Part shown: piece by piece, positions 59,753 to 64,000 of the stretch
How the letters are laid out: each line of letters opens with the position of its first letter
Numbering within the stretch: the stretch's first letter is position 1
Program-made: the position numbers and the translations under genes
NCBI GenBank assembly: GCA_029261875.1
Contig: JAJDAL010000033.1
Coordinates: 79,830 to 143,829, forward strand
Reading direction: 5' to 3'
Origin: Deltaproteobacteria bacterium
GTDB lineage: Bacteria > Myxococcota_A > UBA9160 > JAJDAL01
DNA length: 64,000 nucleotides
The notes under the pieces: model-generated
The model's database searches: none
Told to the model about the DNA's origin: nothing
What the model saw: only the letters and a program-made list of their open reading frames with translations

Positions 59753-60856
59753 TCACAAGCGGTCATCCCATTCGAGTATGTCGGCGCGGATTGCGTCGGC
59801 CTTGCGTCTACCTTTACGATCGCTCGTGGGGTTTCCGTCGACATCGAAGATTCCGACATCACAAAAACCGTTTCGGTTGTCGTAGACGTGGTCGCTGAGG
59901 GTGAAGTAGAAGATCTTGTTGCAAGCACCGAATGCTCGGCAATGCGAGTAAATGCTCGTGGCCGCTGCACCCGGATTGTTCACTGAGCTAAAACCACACA
60001 CGTCGTCATTGAAGCTGGGGTTGCCGTTCGACTTGGTCGTCCCGTGGCCGAACTCCGTTAGCCAATAGCCCTTGGCGGGTAGATTGGGATGGCTCGTAAA
60101 GTACGTCCACATGTTGTTCATTCGCGCCTTCGTAGTGGCAACCGATCCATAGCTATGGAACGAAACGTAATCGAGCGGAACCACGTAGTTTCGGTTCGAA
60201 TTGGACATCTCCACCCAGCTCTTGTCGAATCCGCCCGCGGTAGCCGGAGCAACGACATATCCCGGGATCTGTCCCGAGTCTTTGATCCCGTAGTACCCCG
60301 GCGCGAGAACGAGGTCCTTGTAATCTTGTTTGGTTCCTTGCCAACGCCGACACGTATTGGGTTCATTCCACAATTCGAAGGCCGCTACGAGGTGACCGAG
60401 CTGACTGGCTGCATCTCGGGCAAATCCGTAAAAGTGTTGTGCCCTGGCATCGCCTGCGACGCGCGCCGGAGGCTGAGCCCAGGAATAGATTGATTTGTTG
60501 CAGGACTTGCGCGCGGTGTCGTCTCGAAGGTCTTCTCCCGGCAAATCCTCGTGGGATCCCGACAGCACGAGAATCAAGGAATAGCCTTCGGAGACGAGCC
60601 GTTGATATCGCTGGCTGACATGCCCAAAATCCCAATGACCATCGGCTCTACGCCCTATGCCCTCCCAATTGATCCACACGCGCACCCACTTGAAACCGGT
60701 TTCGCGGCCGCGTTGGGCAATCAGTTGGCTATTGGGTTCATCCAACCAATCGACGCCGCCGGAATCAACGCCATAGCGACTCGGATCGTTGGGCGCAGAA
60801 CAACCCACAAGAACGCAAAGGGAAGCAGCAACAAGGGTGAATGCCAGGGTTTTCAT
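59753..60856 (-). CDS. Glycoside hydrolase-like (TIM-barrel clan A-like) lipoprotein
   Basis: Lipobox LCVLVGC; FKWVRVWINWEGIG; AAFELWNEPNTCRRW; GYWLTEFGHG catalytic-like Glu pairs. Confidence 0.75.
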   Translation of the reverse strand: MKTLAFTLVAASLCVLVGCSAPNDPSRYGVDSGGVDWLDEPNSQLIAQRGRETGFKWVRVWINWEGIGRRADGHWDFGHVSQRYQRLVSEGYSLILVLSGSHEDLPGEDLRDDTARKSCNKSIYSWAQPPARVAGDARAQHFYGFARDAASQLGHLVAAFELWNEPNTCRRWQGTKQDYKDLVLAPGYYGIKDSGQIPGYVVAPATAGGFDKSWVEMSNSNRNYVVPLDYVSFHSYGSVATTKARMNNMWTYFTSHPNLPAKGYWLTEFGHGTTKSNGNPSFNDDVCGFSSVNNPGAAATSIYSHCRAFGACNKIFYFTLSDHVYDNRNGFCDVGIFDVDGNPTSDRKGRRKADAIRADILEWDDRL

Positions 60857-61044
60857 CAAATGCACAACGAACCTCGATTTCCGACGATGAGTGCCGTTCT
60901 CCAGGCGTTCCATTCCACCGAACGAATGTTCGCTAGAAGGGGCTCGTCAGCCCGCGACTCGCAATTTGCTTGAGGTGGCGCACTCCAAGAGTGATGAGGA
61001 GGTGCCGCGGTCGGGCAGAGTCCCCTGTTCGAAGCCTGAAAATG

Positions 61045-61102
61045 ACTTGTCAATCGAATATCCGAATTGCACGCTGTTGCATTTGACTTGTCAAACGAAT
61101 AA
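61045..61102. promoter_or_regulatory. Two direct operator-like repeats upstream of tetR (61045-61060 and 61086-61102)
   Basis: ACTTGTCAATCGAATA and ACTTGTCAAACGAATAA. Confidence 0.7.
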
Positions 61103-61112
61103 AGTCCATTGC

Positions 61113-61724
61113 ATGGCGGCAGACACCACCGCGCGGCAGCGACAGCGTGAAGCCACCCGCGAGCGAATCCTGGAAGCGGCGATCGAGACGTTTGCCGAGC
61201 AGGGCTTCCTTGGCGCAAGCACACGCGAGATCGCTCGCCGGGCCGGAACCAACCAGGGCCTCATCACCTACCACTTCAAGACCAAGGATGAGCTGTGGCG
61301 CGCCGCTGCGGATAGCATTTTCGAGCGGCTGGGAAGCCAGCTCGCCGAACGTTTGGACGCACTCGAGCTCGCCGATCCGCGTGAACGCGCAAGGGAGGCG
61401 ATCCGCCAGTACGTGCGGTTCGCGGCGGCCCACCCCGAGCTCTTCCGCATCATGGTGGACGAGGGCAGAGTCGCCGACGACCGCATGAAGTGGCTGGTCG
61501 ATACCCACCTGCGACCGCGCTTCGAGGCCGTCTCGAAGGGGCTGACCCAGGTCGCCGGAATCGACGAGTCTCTCGTTCCGCACGCGTTCTACGTGCTCGC
61601 TGGCGCGGCCTCGCTCATGTTCGCAGTAGCACCCGAGTGCCGTCGGCTCACTGGCCTCGATCCCCGAACCACACAGGTCGTCGAGACCCATGCGGACTAC
61701 GTGGCGCGGCTGATCGTGCCCTAA
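61113..61724 (+). CDS. TetR family transcriptional regulator
   Basis: [52 protein letters not shown]. Confidence 0.93.
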   Translation: MAADTTARQRQREATRERILEAAIETFAEQGFLGASTREIARRAGTNQGLITYHFKTKDELWRAAADSIFERLGSQLAERLDALELADPRERAREAIRQYVRFAAAHPELFRIMVDEGRVADDRMKWLVDTHLRPRFEAVSKGLTQVAGIDESLVPHAFYVLAGAASLMFAVAPECRRLTGLDPRTTQVVETHADYVARLIVP

Positions 61725-61814
61725 AAGGGCGAGCGTCCTCACTCATTTGATCCCGGCCCGGATGGCCCTCGATCCGGGGGCTGCCGTCCAACACTGCTCT
61801 GGGTCGGCCTCGAT

Positions 61815-61870
61815 TTATTCGATTGACAAGCTAATTTCGCTGCGACATATTTCGCTTGTCATTCGAATAA
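61815..61870. promoter_or_regulatory. Two inverted operator-like repeats upstream of flavin monooxygenase (61815-61831 reverse, 61854-61870 forward)
   Basis: TTATTCGATTGACAAGC (reverse complement GCTTGTCAATCGAATAA) and GCTTGTCATTCGAATAA; same motif as upstream of tetR. Confidence 0.75.
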
Positions 61871-61891
61871 CTACGGGCAACGGAGGATGCG

Positions 61892-63688
61892 ATGGAGACG
61901 ATCAGGACCGACGTGTTGGTGGTTGGGGCGGGACCGTCCGGCCTGACGGCGGCGTCGCTGCTCGCCCGGCTCGGCGTCGACGCGTTGACGCTGACGAAGT
62001 ACGGCACCGCCAACGCGCCGCGGGCCCATATCACCAATCAACGCGCGGTCGAGATATTCCGCGACATCGGGATCGAGGACCGCGTGAAGGCGCGAGCCCT
62101 TCCCCACCACCTCATGGGCAAGCAGGTTTTCGCGACCTCGTTCGCCGGTCGCGAGCTGTCGCGCATGATGACGTGGGGCACGGGTGACGAGCGCATCGGC
62201 GAGTACCGGGCCGCCAGTCCGTGCGAAATGTGCAATGCCCCCCAGCACATCCTCGAACCGATTCTGCTCGCGCGGGCCCGGGAACTCGGCGCCCACATCC
62301 GGCTGCATCACGACGTGGTTGCGGTCGCGCAGGACGCTGAGCACGTCATCGCCCGCGTGCGTCCTCGCGACGGCAGCGCGGAGTTCGAGGTGATCGCCCA
62401 ATACGCGATCGGGTGCGACGGCGCGCGCAGCGTGGTCGGGCGCGACGGCGGGTTCGAGTTCGAAGGGGAGGCGGGGATCGGCAACGCCGTCACTGTCTGG
62501 ATCGAAGCCGATCTGTCTCGCTACACCGCGCATCGTTCGGGTGCGCTCTTCGTCACCGTCACGCCCGGCAGCGAGGATCTGGTCAGCATCTGGACGTGCA
62601 TCGAGCCGTGGAACGAGTGGAGCACGATCTTCATACGTCCCGGTCTGGCCCCCAACGACCTCGACGAGTCCGTGGTGGTCGAGAGCGTGCGTGCCGCGAT
62701 CGGAGATGACAGCGTCGAGTTCTCGATCAAGAAGGTGAGCCCGTGGCAGTTCAACGACGTGGTGTCTTCGCGTTATCGCCGCGGTAGGCTGTTCATTGCC
62801 GGTGATGCCGCCCACCGCCATCCGCCCGCGAACGGGCTGGGCAGCAACACCTCGATACAGGACAGCTACAACCTGGCTTGGAAGCTCGCGCTGGTGGTGC
62901 GCGGCGTGGCGAATGATGGGCTGCTCGACAGCTACGATGCCGAGCGTCAGCCCGTGGGTCGCCAAGTCGTCGACCGCGCCAATCAGAGCGTGCGCGAGAT
63001 GACGGGCTGGTTTGCGACCCTCGGGCTTCGGCCCGACATGACGCCCGACCAGGTCGATGCGCGGCTCGCCGAACTCTACGGCCCCAACGGAGAGCAGCAG
63101 CGGAGCGAGCTCCTTGCTGCGCTCGACGTGACGAACGCCCAGTTCAACGCCCACGGCGTCGAACTCGGGCAGCGCTACCGGTCGCGCGCGGTCGTGGATG
63201 ACGGCACACCCCCTCCTGAGCCGGCTCGCGATCCCGTGCTCCACTACGCGCCGTCGACGCATCCCGGCAGTCCGATTCCTCACGCGTGGCTCGCCATCGG
63301 CGATCGGGAAGTCTCCACCCTCGACCTCTGCGCCTACGACCGTTTCACCCTCGTCACGGGCGCCGGTGGACAGCGCTGGCTCGATGCCGCCGCGAAGGTC
63401 TCCGCGGAGCTCGGCATCGAGGTCGCGGGCGTGCAGGTTTCGCTCGGGCTGGCGGTCAACGACGTCTACGGCGACTGGATCCGCCGCCGAGAAATCGGCG
63501 ACGAGGGCTGCATCCTCGTGCGCCCCGACCGGATCATCGCCTGGCGCTCTCCCGGCCGGGTCGACGACCCGCAGGCGGCCCTTCGTGCCGTGATGTCGGC
63601 CATTCTTGGAGCCGAAAGGTCGAACCTGACGGAAGAGAAGAAGACGCCCCGACTCACGCTGGGACACACGACATTGACGGCCCACTGA
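61892..63688 (+). CDS. FAD-dependent aromatic monooxygenase (2,4-dichlorophenol 6-monooxygenase/TfdB-like)
   Basis: TDVLVVGAGPSGLTAASLLARLGVDALTLTKY; NQRAVEIFRDIGIEDRV; FIAGDAAHRHPPANGLGSNTSIQDSYNLAWKLA. Confidence 0.9.
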   Translation: METIRTDVLVVGAGPSGLTAASLLARLGVDALTLTKYGTANAPRAHITNQRAVEIFRDIGIEDRVKARALPHHLMGKQVFATSFAGRELSRMMTWGTGDERIGEYRAASPCEMCNAPQHILEPILLARARELGAHIRLHHDVVAVAQDAEHVIARVRPRDGSAEFEVIAQYAIGCDGARSVVGRDGGFEFEGEAGIGNAVTVWIEADLSRYTAHRSGALFVTVTPGSEDLVSIWTCIEPWNEWSTIFIRPGLAPNDLDESVVVESVRAAIGDDSVEFSIKKVSPWQFNDVVSSRYRRGRLFIAGDAAHRHPPANGLGSNTSIQDSYNLAWKLALVVRGVANDGLLDSYDAERQPVGRQVVDRANQSVREMTGWFATLGLRPDMTPDQVDARLAELYGPNGEQQRSELLAALDVTNAQFNAHGVELGQRYRSRAVVDDGTPPPEPARDPVLHYAPSTHPGSPIPHAWLAIGDREVSTLDLCAYDRFTLVTGAGGQRWLDAAAKVSAELGIEVAGVQVSLGLAVNDVYGDWIRRREIGDEGCILVRPDRIIAWRSPGRVDDPQAALRAVMSAILGAERSNLTEEKKTPRLTLGHTTLTAH

Positions 63689-63792
63689 GTCAACCGATAC
63701 CACGTCGTTCGACGAGGAGATGCGACGGCCCTGGAAGGCTGCGGCCAGTAGCCCGGCGCCTCTCGGAACGGCAGTCGGCCCCGCGGCTCGCG

Positions 63793-64000
63793 CTAGACGA
63801 AACGCCTTCGAAGTAACGGTAGGGCGCTGAGCCCAATCCCCAGCAGAAGTAGGCTCGACGGTTCGGGTACTACGCGGAAGCCTGCATGATAGGTTCCACC
63901 GAGATCCTGCCAGACCACGCCCGAAGGCAGTCGCCCGAATTCGACGGCAATCTTTGTTCCGCTGTCGAAGTTGTAGTTCACCACGGTACCGAGAAAGCTC
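63793..64000 (-). CDS. PEP-CTERM sorting-domain protein, 5'-partial (continues right of window)
   Basis: FRVVPEPSSLLLLGIGLSALPLLRRRFV-stop; reading frame open to window edge. Confidence 0.8.
   Translation of the reverse strand, partial: SFLGTVVNYNFDSGTKIAVEFGRLPSGVVWQDLGGTYHAGFRVVPEPSSLLLLGIGLSALPLLRRRFV

Noticed and set aside
61871-63703. 610-aa minus-strand ORF opposite the FAD monooxygenase
   Set aside because: Mirror ORF; sense strand has GxGxxG and GD motifs of the flavoprotein family.

Overview
This is a 64 kb high-GC bacterial chromosomal window. Gene content suggests a deltaproteobacterial/Desulfobacterota/Binatota-like lineage, which is inference only. It is rich in secreted, cysteine-rich proteins. 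Main blocks: (1) 1-13.4 kb, a plus-strand operon with two phage-tail-collar-domain secreted proteins, an FGE-sulfatase-like protein with a duplicated Cys-rich dockerin/EF-hand-like module, and a 2453-aa SpvB/TcdB/RHS protein. (2) 13.4-18.1 kb, a Sel1-like lipoprotein, HtpX, an ATPase-arrestin pair and a beta-helix protein. (3) 18.1-30.3 kb, an apparent light/oxidative-stress island around a CarH/LitR-type B12-binding MerR regulator: SRPBCC, small membrane proteins, exported KatG, a candidate selenoprotein (PRXL2/SelU-like AhpC domain fused to an SDR, with an in-frame UGA in a UxxC motif and a hairpin right after it), TPR protein, photolyase, SDR-DUF2867, PPOX and two lipocalins. (4) 30.3-43.9 kb, a beta-helix protein, Cys-rich proteins, two oxygenases, a prokaryotic pentameric ligand-gated channel coupled to an alpha/beta hydrolase, and an OM transporter. 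(5) 44.1-51.5 kb, beta-propeller proteins with 7 and 14 blades, a PEP-CTERM protein and a beta-helix protein. (6) 51.5-64 kb, NrfHA with a CxxCH active-site heme motif, carbonic anhydrase, MarC, an ECF sigma operon, another protein with the Cys-rich module, a glycosidase-like lipoprotein, and a TetR/flavin-monooxygenase pair with a four-copy shared operator-like repeat. The strongest novel candidates are the UGA-containing Prx-SDR fusion missed by the ORF track, the recurring ~126-aa Cys-tailed C-terminal module (5 copies in 4 proteins), and the tail-collar/FGE/RHS operon. No searches were run. All family calls come from reading motifs.
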